Shown in pieces: positions 37,597-49,970 of a stretch of DNA of 64,000 nt. The position numbers and the translations under genes were made by a program. Every line of letters starts with the position of its first letter. Position 1 is the first letter of the stretch. The notes beneath the pieces are model-generated. The model worked only from the letters and a program-made list of their open reading frames with translations, did no database searches and was not told the origin of the DNA. Origin of the DNA: Lonicera japonica (taxonomy: Eukaryota > Streptophyta > Magnoliopsida > Dipsacales > Caprifoliaceae). The stretch is taken from contig CM038469.1 in NCBI GenBank assembly GCA_021464415.1, positions 58,769,702 through 58,833,701 of the forward strand, in the 5' to 3' direction.

Positions 37597-38069
37597 TAGG
37601 GCTGGGACCGATTCGGTTCTTGTCCTAAATGATAAGAACCGGAACTGAGAACCGAAAGTTAAAAACGGTTCGGTTTTAAGCATTTTTGTTCAAGAACCGA
37701 AAGTGGAACCAAACTGGTTCTAACGGTTCTGTTCTACCGGTTCTTCGGGGAACCGTTAGAACCGTTAATAATCGTAGGAACCGGCCAAAAATTGTTCTAA
37801 CGGTTCTTCGGGGAACCGTTAAAACCCTTAAAATTGGTGAAAAACTGGTGTAATGGTTATTCGGGGAATCGTTAAAACCATTAGAACTGTTAAAACAGTT
37901 CCTAACGATTCCTTTAATTAAATTGATCAAAGAACCGAGAACCGAACCGTTAATAACCATTAGGAACCGAACCGTTAAAAATGTCCACTTTAATAATAAT
38001 AACCGAACCGGTTTTTATTCGATTTTTTCGATTCGATTTTCGATTTTTCGATTTATTATCCCAGCCCTA
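37597..38069. mobile_element. Non-autonomous hAT element
   Basis: The ends are TAGGGCTGGGA and TCCCAGCCCTA, perfect 11-bp inverted repeats of hAT type. A perfect 8-bp target duplication, CCAATAAT, flanks it (37589-37596 and 38070-38077). The 473-bp interior has no transposase but is packed with direct and inverted variants of GAACCGTTA and CGGTTCTTCGGGGAACCG, at roughly 60-bp spacing. Subterminal repeats of this kind usually bind the hAT transposase. Confidence 0.92.
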
Positions 38070-38746
38070 CCAATAATCTCTTCAAGAAAAGAATTATTAC
38101 TTAGTAAAAAGTTTGTTTATATTATTATTTTTTTCTTTTTTAACAAATACTCTTGACCTTTTTTAAAAAAAATCTTAAGTCTAAAGTAGGAGTTTTTTGC
38201 CTAAATAGACCACCTTTTAAAATTATTAGCCAAATTAAACCACTTTTTAACATATTTATCAAATTAGCACACTTTTTAAAATAGTAATTTCGAATTACTA
38301 TTTTAATAAAAAAAATAGTGATTTCGAATTACTATTCTAAATTGAATATGAAAAAATTGTGATTTAAAATCAATATATTTTTACAAAAATAGTAATTTTA
38401 AATCGAGATAATGGGTTATAAGGACTCGCTCCGTAATATTTTATAACTCTAAGGACAGACTCATATTTAATAAAGAGAACTAATACTAATTTCATAATTT
38501 GGTTTTACAATAAGGACACTTTTCATAATATTAATTTATTTTAAGGAAAATGATAAATGTTGATGGACAAAAATACCATACTATATCATTTATTTTAATT
38601 ATACAAACGACATATTATTCTCTCTTACATACACATAGTTTAGAGAGAGAAAACAAAGAACAAGAGAAAAGAGAAGTTGTCTCACTAATAATCTCACCTA
38701 TTCCATCACCACTACTACCAACACCACCTGAATCTGAGCGCCTTTC

Positions 38747-38747
<1 letters not shown>

Positions 38748-38778
<31 letters not shown>

Positions 38779-38832
38779 GTCGTCGTCATTGTCATCGTCT
38801 TCGTCTTCGTCTTCTTCTTCTTCTTCTTCTTT
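38748..38832. repeat. Compound trinucleotide microsatellite (CAT/CGT/CTT)
   Basis: About ten CAT units grade into CGT and then TCG/TCT units. In the open frame 38550-38861 (+) this would read as a His run then Arg/Leu, but nothing else supports that frame as a gene. It lies inside the long-TIR element. Confidence 0.85.
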
Positions 38833-39126
38833 CTAGATCTACAATCGTAAAATATATGTAACTTTTGATCGAACTGTTGGATTTAGCTGATTTTTGGATA
38901 TATTGTTCGGAAGATAAAGTTATTATAATTGGGCGAAAAATTAAGACGATCAGAGGTCGTTTTGCTATTGAAATCGACTAATTTCGACAACCTAGCGAGA
39001 TTTTAAAACAATATGATCGTAACTTTTTTTTTCTTTTATGAAACCTACATCGATCCATATATATATACATATAAATAAATTGAATGGATGTTGATCTCAT
39101 CAATTTTGTTGTTCTCTATTTTATAA

Positions 39127-39565
39127 TGGTGCTAAAATTATTTTAGCACCTTCTAGTTTGTTGTTCAAGTTGCACACCTTCTGGTCTTGTTCAGAAGGTG
39201 CTAAATGCATTTAGCACATTCTTGTTAGCCTTATGGTTACTGTACAAGGAGTATTAAATGCATTTAGCACATTCTGGTTAGCCTTATGGTTGCTGTCCAG
39301 GGGGTACTAAATGTATTTAGCACATTCTGGTTAGTCTTATGATTGATGTCCAGGGGGTGCTAAATGCATTTAGCACCTTCTGATTGTTGTCTAGGGGGTG
39401 TTAATTGCATTTAGCACCCTCTGGTTGCTGTTCAGAGGGTGCTAAATGCATTTAGCACCTTCTGGTGCATTTAGCACATTCTGCAACCAGAAGATGCTAA
39501 ATGCATTTAGCACCCTCTGGTTGCTGTGCTGTCCAAGGAGTGCTAAATGCATTTAGCATCTTTTT
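39127..39565. repeat. Tandem array of TGCTAAATGCATTTAGCA units
   Basis: About eight irregular units, mostly 55-60 bp. Each carries all or part of the 18-bp palindrome TGCTAAATGCATTTAGCA followed by CATTCTGGTT or CCTTCTGGTTGCTGTTC-like sequence. The array sits in the right half of the long-TIR element at 38190-39794. The repeated palindrome is a plausible protein-binding or hairpin unit. Confidence 0.85.
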
Positions 39566-39803
39566 AACACTTTCTGGTGGCAGTGGGTATTAGTGTCTTT
39601 TTTGTACTGTATCCTTAATTTACACGACTAATTTTTAAATATTTTTTATAATTATATTATTATAATGAACTTTTATACTTAATTGCCTCTTTTAAATCAT
39701 TATTTTAAAAAATATGCTAGTTTAATAAATATATTAAAAAATAATTTAATTTAACTAATAACTTAAAAAAATGGCTTAATTGAGAAAAAAACTCTTAAAG
39801 TAG

Positions 39804-42800
39804 GCTCTATCCCTTAAAGTCCGCGCCTGACAACATTTAATTGAAATTATAAAAGAAAGATCCACCTAATAAATTAGTTGGTTTTTATCTCAAAAGCTGC
39901 ACGACCTTGAGATCCTTTGCCCGCAATAATCATTCGTGTTCCTACTTTAAAATAAACTAAACTATTCCGCACGCAAATTAACACAAACATAATTATTATA
40001 GAGACAGACCTCTTCAATCACGGCCAGTATCATGCATGATTATTGACGAGGAGCAGTGGAGCATCCCAGGTTTAATCTTATCATCGATGTTTTAAAAAAA
40101 GAATGTGTAAATTTCAATGCAGCAAAAGGTAATTTTTTTTGTGTAAAACTTTTTTATGTTAAAAAAATAATTTAGATTAAAAATAAAACATTGAACAACT
40201 AGTGTAGTTTGCCGTATTATATTTTCCCCATCTTTCACATATGCATATTTCGAGTTTATTATTAAGAATTCGTTTAAAATTAAGTAATATAATAATATAA
40301 TATTTTTTAAATAAAGCTCGCCTAATGAGAGATGAATACACTTACATAAATTCAGCTTAAATGAGGAAAGCGTGTTACCAAACACTTGTTTAACACTAAA
40401 TAATAGAAGGGGGTATTTGTAATAAATAAGTGGGTGTTAAAATGTGTTTTTAATTAAATTCTGAATAAGGTGTTTTTGACACATTTAAGGGGTGTAAATA
40501 ACATTACCCTAAAACTACTCGTAAAAAAATATTGAAAAAAAAATGGATTTGTGAGAAAATCTCTATCCGTTTAAAATTTTGTAAGAAAATCATTTTCTTG
40601 AGTTTCTAAAAATAATTGAATATCATAGAAATCAAAAGTAACAAAACATTTTAATATATGATTGATTTTTATGATAACTATTTTATTTTTCTAATTCATT
40701 TTTCACATTTTCATGAAAGAGAACATTTTTTTAAAAAAAAGTGATTCTAAGGTGATGTTTGGTTGAGATTTTAAAATCAAGTTTTTAAAATTTCTATTAA
40801 AAAGTCAACTTTACTTCACATTTTCCAAAATTCAATTCACTTTACTTTCTCTCTAATAAAAAATTTAAAATACCGTAATTTTAAATCCAAAAATCGGAAT
40901 TAGATAAAAAAAAATAATTGAAACCTACCCATTGAGATCTATAAAATAAGATCTATTGTAACTATTTTTTGAATTTTTTTCATGAGTTTTTTTTGAATTG
41001 GTTGAAAAAAACTCTAACAAAAATTAAATTCACTTTTCAACTCACTTTCACACTTCCCAAAAACTTATATAAAGAACATGTTTTAAAATCTCAATCAAAA
41101 AAGCTCAAGTCACTAGAATAATGAATTTTTGATGAATTTAAATGTAGATCTCCCCGTGTTAATTTTCACGTACTAAATTACTACATAGTTAAGCTCGGTA
41201 TTGAATTAATTCATGCACACAAAAATTATACCAATAAAGTTTTTAAGTTTTAATGTATCTAGAATGCCCTTTTTTTATACTTGTTTATTATTAATGGTAC
41301 GTGTAATTTTACTTTAACATAGACTTCTTTATTTTTATGTGTTTTGATCTTAGTTAAATTATAAAAGTATGAATTAGTTTAGCCAAAGTTTATGCGAAAT
41401 CAAATTTATCTGTTGATATTAAGTGTTGCAGTAATCTTTTAATATTTTTGGTATAGTGAATTATAACTTATATTTACTTATTTCATAAAAACAAAATTTA
41501 TAGGCGAATTTAAAATATAAAAAATAATAGTTGAGAGTAATGAATAGTAGTATATCATATGAAATATCATATAATTGCTAAAATATATTTATCACAATTA
41601 ATATTTTATATTTTTTCATAGGTACTATGTAATTTTTAAAGAAATTTATTAAGAATGATATAAATTTTCTTTATTATCTCTTAATTTAATGCAAAATTTA
41701 TTATTTAACATTTTTACTTTTAGCAATGAAACTTTATTACCCGTGCATTATTTCTATACACTCACCCACTACTAGAGTGAATTGCAAGTTTTTTTGAAAA
41801 AAAACTAGTAGAGCAAGAAGAAAATGTTATCACACTAAAATTAGAAAATGAATTTTATGGATGCATTTAAAAATACTTAAAAAAAATTCACAAAAATAAT
41901 AAAGCATGAAAGATATATACTTATAAAAATGAGAATGACATGTAAATCATCTCATCACATTTATCAACCTATTTTTATACTTTTTACACAAATTATTATT
42001 TTATTTTTTTATAATTTTTTATGTTATTAAATAGAGCATAAATGACCAAAAAACTAAATAGTACTGTTTATGCTGCCCGAGTTTTGAGTTTGTTGCTCTC
42101 GCCCCTTCATTTTTTTTTTTTTTTTTTTTTGCCCCGTTGCTGTTGCCTCCCTTGACTGTACATTTCATGACATTGTTCACATAATATTTTTAAATTTCAT
42201 GACAGTCAATTTCCAATTTTTACGTGGTCAAAAAAATAAAACCCCGCAATTTTTACGGCTGGGGCACAACTAGACCTCGTCAGTCAAATATATTGAATTC
42301 ATCTGGCACTGCAAACATGGCGTGTTACGCTTTTTATTAAATATTATTAATTATTCCTATAATTATTACTATTTTAATTATGAGTGGAACTATTGACATG
42401 TTTTAAAAAAATTTGCAACACTTTTTCTATTGACCCAGTATAATAAAATTGAATACGTGATTATTTATTCGATATAATAAGATTAATTTTTTGTTGAAAA
42501 CAAAAAAAAAACACTGATTCGGTCCTACTACACCAAATAATGTGTACATATTCGATTTTATTGCACTGAGTCAATGTGCACATATTTAACTCTATTGTAC
42601 CAAGTTAATATGGGAGTGTTACATAAAGATTTGATATATGTCAAAAACTCCACCTTTTAATTATATATAAAGAGTTTATCTTATTCTATATTTGGTATTT
42701 ATCGAATTAGATATTTGAAAGATTATTTATACCATTAAAACTTCTTATCCTATTAAAAGAGAGAAAAAGAGATTAACGAATCTCATCTCTCATTATTTTA

Positions 42801-43092
42801 TCATATCTAAATAAAATTAAATAATCATATTTGACTATCTAATCATGCGTATTAAATAGTTAAAAGACTAAAATGAACGAGACTAATTGATAAAAATCCA
42901 AACATATATGTATATATATATATATTTGCTTGCTAGTAGTGTCCACCACCCATTCAAACAAATCACAATTGTTCACAAAGAAAAAGAAAAAGAAAAGTTA
43001 ACCTAAAAAATATCTTTGGTTATCGGTCTAGTTTAACTCAATTAAATACTTTTTATATTATATGAATTCAAGTATTTGTTTTATTCTTTTGA
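39804..43092. other. Intergenic, very AT-rich; no gene recognised
   Basis: Long AT-rich sequence without a credible coding frame. A 22-base poly-T run lies near 42110-42130. A possible MITE is listed at about 40750-41093. A 97-codon frame on the - strand (40092-40385) is low-complexity and matches nothing I know. Confidence 0.4.
40750..41093. mobile_element. Possible MITE with imperfect TIRs
   Basis: GTTTGGTTGAGATTTTAAAA at the left is echoed by the inverse of the right part, TTTGATTGAGATTTTAAAAC. The interior shows further weak pairing (TCACATTTTCCAAAA and TTTTGGGAAGTGTGA). I did not find a clear target duplication; the ends are approximate. Confidence 0.35.
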
Positions 43093-43100
43093 CTTTTTTT

Positions 43101-43437
43101 GGGTGGTGATGTTGGCACCCCCAAAAACACTTGGTAACACTCTCACTTTAATTCGGTCATTCGCAACCGAGTGAAGTGTCTATTATTCGATTGTTGCGGA
43201 CCGAATATAAGTCTATATACTCTGTTATTGACAACCGAATAAGGCATTTTCAAGTTTTTTCAAATTTTATACTCGGTTCTTGACAACCGAGTAAGACATT
43301 TTCAAGCTTTTTCAAATTTTTGCAAGTTTATATTCGGTCATTCAAAACCGAATAATGTATACATTATTCGGTTGCGAATGACCGAATTAAAGTGGGAGTG
43401 TTTTCAAGAGATTTTGGGGGTGCCAACATCACCACCC
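43101..43437. mobile_element. Long-TIR MITE with 8-bp duplication
   Basis: GGGTGGTGATGTTGGCACCC at the left equals the inverse of the right end, and pairing continues through CACTTTAATTCGGTCATTCGCAACCGA, spanning roughly 80 bp. CTTTTTTT flanks both sides (43093-43100 and 43438-43445). The interior repeats ATTCGGT...ACCGA hairpins. It is 337 bp and non-coding. An 8-bp duplication suggests hAT; a 9-bp MULE duplication obscured by the T run is the alternative. Confidence 0.8.
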
Positions 43438-43868
43438 CTTTTTTTACTTTATATGATTATACCATAACAAATATTTTGCCATCATCATTGTTGTTTTTAA
43501 TAAAAATACACAATTAATTGAGATTCACACTTACGAACTTAAGATAATCTACCATATTTTTATACTTAACTAGAATTAATGTGCAACATGAATCTACGCA
43601 AATATAAATTAAAAGAAGCTATAACACTTTTAAATGAAAGAGTCCCAATTACATGGTTGGATGAATTCAATAACTTCTACCTCTTAAAAAACTTTGATGT
43701 TATAACTTCTTCGACCCATTATTTTATTAACATCTTTCTCCCTCACTTTGAAAGGATAAACATGAGAGTCTTTCTTTAATTTAATTAAATTTGGCCTTTA
43801 GAAATTGCAATAGAATAAAGACAGAAAATAGGTTAAAGAATAAATAAAATATAAATAGAAAAGAAGAA

Positions 43869-45102
43869 GAAGAAGAAGATAAAGAGATGATAATACTTTT
43901 TCATTAGTTTCCAAAATAAAGAAAAACCCACATATAAAGATTGAAGAGAGAGAGAGAGAGTAACTTAGCAACGGACAAAAAAGAAATAACCAATCAAAAT
44001 TATGGAACGACTCCTCTGCAGTGAGGCAAGGCACTGCAAAGATGAAGTTTGCAGATCTTGACCCTCCATTTTTTATAAGCAGCTGAGATTTAAACACGTG
44101 TCTAAACCAACAGATGCATTTTAACACTGTTTTTTTGTCCTGTCGATCTCTTGCACACCCTGTTCAGTTAATCACTTGCTAAACCATTAGACTAACACCT
44201 AGACTCCATCCCAAACCCTACGCATCTCTCTCCAAATTTTGAACAAATAAAACTCTGCTTCCCTCTCTTTATCTCTTGAAAACAAATCAGCAAGCACTTA
44301 TATTAACAATTGATTTTAATGGAGCCTTCCTATTCCTATTTAGAGTCATCTCCATGTAGAGAGAAAAAGAAATGAAAAAAAAACGACCAAAAGAGTCACC
44401 TCCCTGTACCCCTCCGTCACCGGTGGTGGATCTTCAATTTTTCTTTTTCTAGTTGGAGAAATAAAAGAAGAAAAAACTCCTTCCTTTTCTTGATGGCCTC
44501 CACTTTCTCAAAGCACTACTCGGTATTTTGATTTGATTTAATGAATACACAAATATAGCTTTGTGTTTAATTCAAGATATATCTTACTCCTCAAAATTTG
44601 AGATTCACAGTTCGTGCAACATAAAAGGTTTTAAATTTCTTACAATCCATACCCAAAATTGATAAGAATTTATAGGTGTTGGCCTGATGGTTTTGTGATG
44701 GTTTCAAGTGAGTGATTAATTAAACAAAGTTGTGGAAGAGAGAGATGTAAGTGATCGAAGAGATTGGTGGGGGTAAACAAACGGCGTTAAAATGATTTGG
44801 TATAAGATTTGGTTTAGACAGGTGTCTAAATCTTAAAAGCTTATGAAAATGGAGGGTTGAGATTTACAAACTTCACCCCTGCAGTGGATTGTCTCACTGC
44901 AGAGGAGCCGTTCCCTCAAAATTAGTTCTCTTAACAACATATGCTACCAAAATGACTCAGACCCAAGCTAAAAACGACTACCACTAAACGGCAACCAAAC
45001 GACGTCTAATTAAACAAAACGACATCCAACTATTTAAAACAATTTGACATTCAAACATCAGTAATTCCCTCATTAATATTTCAACTAACCTATACCCTGA
45101 CA
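43869..45102 (-). mobile_element. Ty3/gypsy 3' LTR, interrupted by a MULE
   Basis: On the - strand it begins TGTCAGGGTATAG at 45102, directly after a purine-rich AGAAGGGGCCATT tract that suits a polypurine primer. It matches the block at 54455-54774 (shared GATAAAGAGATGATAATAC, CAACGGACAAAAAA, AAGCTAAAAACGACTACCAC). The match is broken by the 913-bp element at 44003-44915. The outer (left) limit is approximate; the shared part ends in GAA repeats. Confidence 0.75.
44003..44915. mobile_element. Non-autonomous MULE inside the gypsy LTR
   Basis: A perfect 9-bp target duplication, TCAAAATTA (43994-44002 and 44916-44924), brackets it, and the gypsy LTR resumes on either side. The TIRs are about 105 bp: GGAACGACTCCTCTGCAGTG at the left against GGAACGGCTCCTCTGCAGTG inverted from the right, extending to GTGTCTAAACC. 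The 913-bp interior has no transposase frame. CT-rich and ACCCCTCCGTCACCGG stretches may be leader-like host sequence. Confidence 0.92.
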
Positions 45103-45180
45103 AATGGCCCCTTCTATAATAACTCCTTGTCCTCAAGGAGAAAAATTTGGAAATTTGCTAAAGAAATAGTCATAATCTTC

Positions 45181-48100
45181 CTAGGTTGCTTCATTTTCAA
45201 ACATGTTATCCCATTGGACAAGAACTTGCACTGCAGCTTGGTTATTGTGCTTCACCAATCTTCTGTTCAGAATTTCCACTGGCTTAACTAAAAATTGGCC
45301 CAATGTATTAACTGGTGGAAAAGTAGAAAGTGGAGAAGTTTGGTTTCCCACTTTTTTCTTCAACAGATAAACATGGAACATTGGATGTATGGCCGCTGAA
45401 GGTGGAAGCTGAAGCCTGTATGCCACTTTTTCAATTCTCTCAACTATTTTGAATAAGCTTATTTGAAGTTCCGACGCATAGCTAACATATTTTATTTGTA
45501 AGGTTGCAAATGAAGGAACACCCATTCGCCCACTTAAAATTCTCTTTATACTATATTTTTGTCTGCAAAAAACTCCATTCTCTATTGAGTATGTGCCAAC
45601 CTTTCTTTAATTAACTACAGAACTTACTTCATTTTTGTTAAAAATTCTGCCACATCAGGTTCTCGAGCCTTTAGTTCTTACGGAATGCCCAACTGTGGTG
45701 GTTTATAACCATAAAAGGCCTCAAAAGGGAGTCATTTGTAGAAAGGAATTAAAGGTAGTGTTGTACCACCATTCAGCTAGTGATAACCATTTGACCCATT
45801 GCTTAGGTTTATCAGCTGTCATGTATCGAAGATAGTTTTAAAGACAATGATTTAACTGTTCAGTTTGGTCGTCAATCCGCAGGTAGTAAGCTGTTGAATT
45901 GGATAACTGAGTTCCCAACAACTTGAAGAGCTAACACCAAAAAGCACTAATGAATATGGTATCTCTGTCACTCACAATTGTAATTGAAAGACCATGTAGT
46001 CTGTAAATTTGATAAAAAAATATACTAGCAATGTTCTTGGTTGAATAAGGATAGTTAATTGTTATAAAATGACCAAATTTTATGAGCCTGTCTATTAACA
46101 CAAAAATAGTACTTTTGTGTTCTGATATGGGCATCCCTTCAATAAAATCCATAGAGATGCCTGTCAACGGTTGTTATGGAATAGGAAGACGTTGCAGTAA
46201 GCCTGGATACGGGACGTGTTCAACTTTGCTTTTTTGGTAAATAAGGCAAGATTTAACTATCTTAATCATATTCTTTTTTAGGGAGGGCCAGAAGAATGAC
46301 TGTTCCACCCTTTTTGTTGTTCAGCTTCTACTAGAATGACCCCCACTCCATTTTGAAGGAGTTTTGTTAAGATCTAGTTCCTCAATTCCCCTTTGTTGCC
46401 TACATACAACCTACCCTTATACCTAAGCATGTTATTTTGATAAGTATATTTAGGCAATTCTTGTGATCCAGCCAATAGTTTGGAAATTATCTACTGCACT
46501 AACCCATCCCCTTCCCAACTATGATGTATTTCAGATATTCAAGAGGTTTAAAGAGCAAACATGGCCTTAGAAGAAACCTCGCCATCAAACTGTTTGGATA
46601 ATGCATCGGCAGCTTTATTCTCAACACCTTTTTTATAAGCTATCATGTAATCAAATCCCATAAGTCTAGTTAACCACTTTTGCCACACACCACCCTTTGT
46701 TCTAACAAGAATTTGAGACTCTGATGGCCTGTTTTGATCACAAAGTGGTGTCTCAAAAAATATGTCCCCTATTTGACAACTGCATATATTAGAGCCCACA
46801 ATTATTTCTCATAAGTAAACAATCCCACATTTCTAGGGGGTAGGGCTTTACTGAGGAAATCTATAGGTCTACCGGACTGCATTAATACTGCACTAATTCT
46901 AAACTGACTGGTATTTGTTTCTAAGATAAAGGGCTTTAAAAAATCAGGAAGAGCAATAACTGGTGTATTACTCATGGCTAGCTTGAGCTATTCGAATGTA
47001 ACTTGTGCTTCACTTGTCTATTGAAACTGATTATTTTTTAACATGTTTGTGAGAGGCCTTGTAATTTCACCATAACCTTGTACAAATTTTTGATAGCAGC
47101 TAGTTAAACCCAAAAATCCTCTCAGTGCTTTGAGGTTTTTTAGTAATGGCCAATTTACCATTGTCTCAATTTTATATTTATCTGCAACCACACTTTATTT
47201 ACTAATTATGTGCCCCAAATAATCAACTTTAGATTGACCAAAATAACATTTAAAAAGTTTAGCAAAAAGTTGGTTATGCTTGAGAATTTGAAGGATTATG
47301 GTAAAGTGTTTGACATGAGAATCTAAGTTAGGGCTGTAGGCCAAAATACCATTAAAAAAGACTAGCATAAACTTCCTCAATTAAGGTTTGAAGATAAAGT
47401 TCATGAGTTCTTAGAAAGTGACAGAAGCATTAGTCGGCCCAAATGGCATGACTAGAAATTCATAATGTCCCTCTTGAGTGTGGAAGGCTATTTTTGCAAT
47501 ATCAAGTATATCTATTCGAATTTGATAGCACCTAGATCTGAGGTCTAACTTAGAATAGATTGATGAACCATATAATTTATCTAATAACCCATCAATAGAT
47601 GGGATGGGGTATTTGTTTTTAATGGTTATATGGTTTAACTCTTTATAATCGACACACAACCTCTATGTACTGTCTTTATTTCTAACCAATAAGACTGGAG
47701 AAACAAATGGGCTAACTTATGGTCTTACAATGCAACTGTCCAACATCTCTCTAATGATTTTTTTCAATTTCTGCCTTTTGAATGTGAGGGTACCTATAAG
47801 GCCTAACATTAACTGGAGTGATATTGGGTTATAAGTGAATGTGATAATCTTGAGCTCAGAGGGGAGGTGGTCCTTTTGGTTTATTGAAAACTTCACCAAA
47901 TTGCTGGAGTACCTTTGTTATTGCATGATCAATAACTAAGATTGCAGGTATAGTACACAAACTAGTTAGTTGGGCCATGATTCCCACTTTCTATTTATTA
48001 TAGTGTCTCTACAAAACATTCCCACTGATAATTTTTAATTGGCTGCTTGGTGAAGATTTTGCATGTAGCTTGATTATATTGCCCTTATATTAAATTGTGA

Positions 48101-49694
48101 GACTGAGGGCATTGAGGCCCATAGTAATAGGACATACTTCTTTCATCCATTGGACTTATAGCACCATGTCACAACCACCTAGTAGAAGTAGTCTAACTTC
48201 AATTTCAAATAACTGCCCTGCCATAACCCACTGGAAATTAAGGCATATAGCTGTGGTACTGATACTGCCCCGATCTGCAACTGTCACTATCAGCCTGTGA
48301 TTGAAACAATCTTACACCCTAGCTGTTTAGCTATATTAATGTCTAAAAAATTATGAGTGCTGTCAGTGTCTATTAATATGATGATAGGTTGCTTTTTGTA
48401 TTTCCCTTCAAGAATTAATGTTTAAAAAGAAGTTGATCATGACAATGCTAATAAAGAAATGCCACCATCAATTGCAAGTTCATTCACTGGGGTAGCATCA
48501 TTTTCAAAATGAATAAGGGCTTCCTTGAACATTTCACTGGTATCCTCTTATGTGGTTATTATGAACAACTGAGCCTTTTTGCATTTATGGCCAAAGGAAT
48601 AAGGTTCTTCACAAAAGTAACATAACCCTTTTTTTTTTCTAATTTGAATTTCTACAGGGGTTAACATTTTGATTGGGCCAAAGCTATTAATAGGCATAGG
48701 CCTATTGGTTAATCTATGAATAGGGTTAGGTTATGGTTTAGGTGAATAGGCAGGGGTAATTGCTGTGGAATTTTTGGAAGGTAACTGTGAGTACGAAGGA
48801 AAATGACTTGGGACTTTGTGTGTGGATGGGTTGAAGTCTGTATAGCTATTAAAGTAAAGTCTGTAAGTAGCTTTATTTTGAGGTAGGACTTACTCAAAAA
48901 CTAACTCCTGCAGCCTAGCTAGAGTAATAGCCCTATTGAGGGAATGAGAAAATTGCATCTGTATTGAATCCTTTAATTCCTTCTTCAACCCTCCCATAAA
49001 CTAGTCAGTGAGGAGCCATCCCTACAAGTTAAGCCATTTTTCAAGCATCATAGACTTCAATTGTTCAAATTTAGCTTGTAATTCCACCACAATACTAGTT
49101 TGTCTTAACTGGCTTAATTTGGCTACCACATTTTCATAACCTTCATTCAAGAACCTTGCTACTAAAGCATCTCGAAAGAAGTGCCAATTGCCCCCTTTAA
49201 TTGACTTAAATTCTGCCAAAAACCAAGATCTAGTCTACCCATCAAAATGCACTGTAACATACATAATCCTCTTTTCATCAGGCATTGAATTAAACATAAA
49301 TAATAGATAACGTAACTGAAGCCATCATTTCATATATTCCTCCATTAAATCTAGGTAAATCCACCTTTGGTGCTTTGAAAAACCCGTTTTAATTAATACT
49401 ATAATCCTGATTTCCCTTTAGATCTAACAAATGGGAAGCAGTGTGATTACCTGGAGTTGGTAAGAGTCCATTTTTTCTAGGGTCCCTTAGTACAAATATC
49501 ACCCTTGGTTCTGGATTTTTTAGAAATCAGTGGCCTAACCAAGCCTTTTGTTCATCAAATTGGCTGCAAAACGAGTCTATTTGCGCTTGGAACTTGTCCA
49601 TTATCTCTTCAAATTCCTTACGTACCACCTTATTTTTGACTTAGTTTATTTTTAACTGTTCCCTTAGCTGGTTGACTGAAGTCCCACTAGCCAT
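45181..49694 (-). pseudogene. Ty3/gypsy gag-pol body, decayed
   Basis: The order on the - strand is gag, protease, RT, RNase H, integrase. Gag starts MASGTSVNQLREQL at 49694, with a GGNWHFFRDALVARF-type matrix segment near 49150. The RT N-part is at 47899-47717 (IIREMLDSCIVRP). The palm is at 47659-47411 ([42 protein letters not shown]). At 47380 the catalytic box reads VFFNGILAYS where active elements have FFDDIL, so the enzyme is dead. RNase H/tether includes [22 protein letters not shown]. The integrase core is at 46167-45931 (ISMDFIEGMP, IVSDRD), and the integrase C-terminus at 45525-45181 ends near EVLVQWDN-like sequence. Stops and frameshifts separate nearly every block. PBS-like TTGGTATTAGAGG lies at 49733-49721, 27 bp before gag. 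Confidence 0.85.
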
Positions 49695-49735
49695 GTATTT
49701 CCTCACACTAGGTTTAAATTCCTCTAATACCAACT

Positions 49736-49970
49736 TGATCATAAGATTGAAATAGATAAGAGAATTGTATTAATCTTCTGAAGAAAAATACATGAAAAAC
49801 ACTCATTACATAATGGACATGATATCTCTATTTACAAATGCTTACTTGCTTGAGAAATAATCTAGCATCCTAACTAACTTTGGCACTTAACTAAATGACT
49901 GATATATCCCTGTTTGCTCTATTACACAACATTACAGTATAACACATTACACATAGATATCACACTTACA
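49736..49970 (-). mobile_element. LTR-like block between copia and gypsy bodies
   Basis: On the - strand it reads TGTAAGTGTG ... CTTATGATCA, 235 bp with TG-CA ends. One side has the copia polypurine tract (CTAAGGGGGAG, about 49987-49977). The other has a two-base spacer and an initiator-Met-type primer site, TTGGTATTAGAGG. It contains the TTCAGAAGATTAATACAATT sequence usual near copia LTR ends. Either this is the copia 3' LTR, or it is a copia/gypsy LTR join. No second copy is visible upstream of the copia gag. Confidence 0.55.

Larger units (their letters stand above)
38190..39794. mobile_element. Non-autonomous long-TIR element, probable MULE
   Basis: About 110 bp at the left (GAGTTTTTTGCC..., TTATTAGCCAAATTAAA, ACATATTTATCAAATTAGCA) recurs inverted at the right (GAGTTTTTTTCT..., TTATTAGTTAAATTAAA, ATATATTTATTAAACTAGCA). 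Flanking 9-mers CTAAAGTAG (38181-38189) and TTAAAGTAG (39795-39803) differ at one base, fitting an old MULE duplication. The 1.6-kb interior has a trinucleotide tract and a tandem array listed separately. No transposase is seen. Confidence 0.75.

Noticed and set aside
38550..38861. Open frame with a long His run followed by Arg/Leu
   Set aside because: The composition comes from a trinucleotide microsatellite inside a transposon; no other coding evidence.
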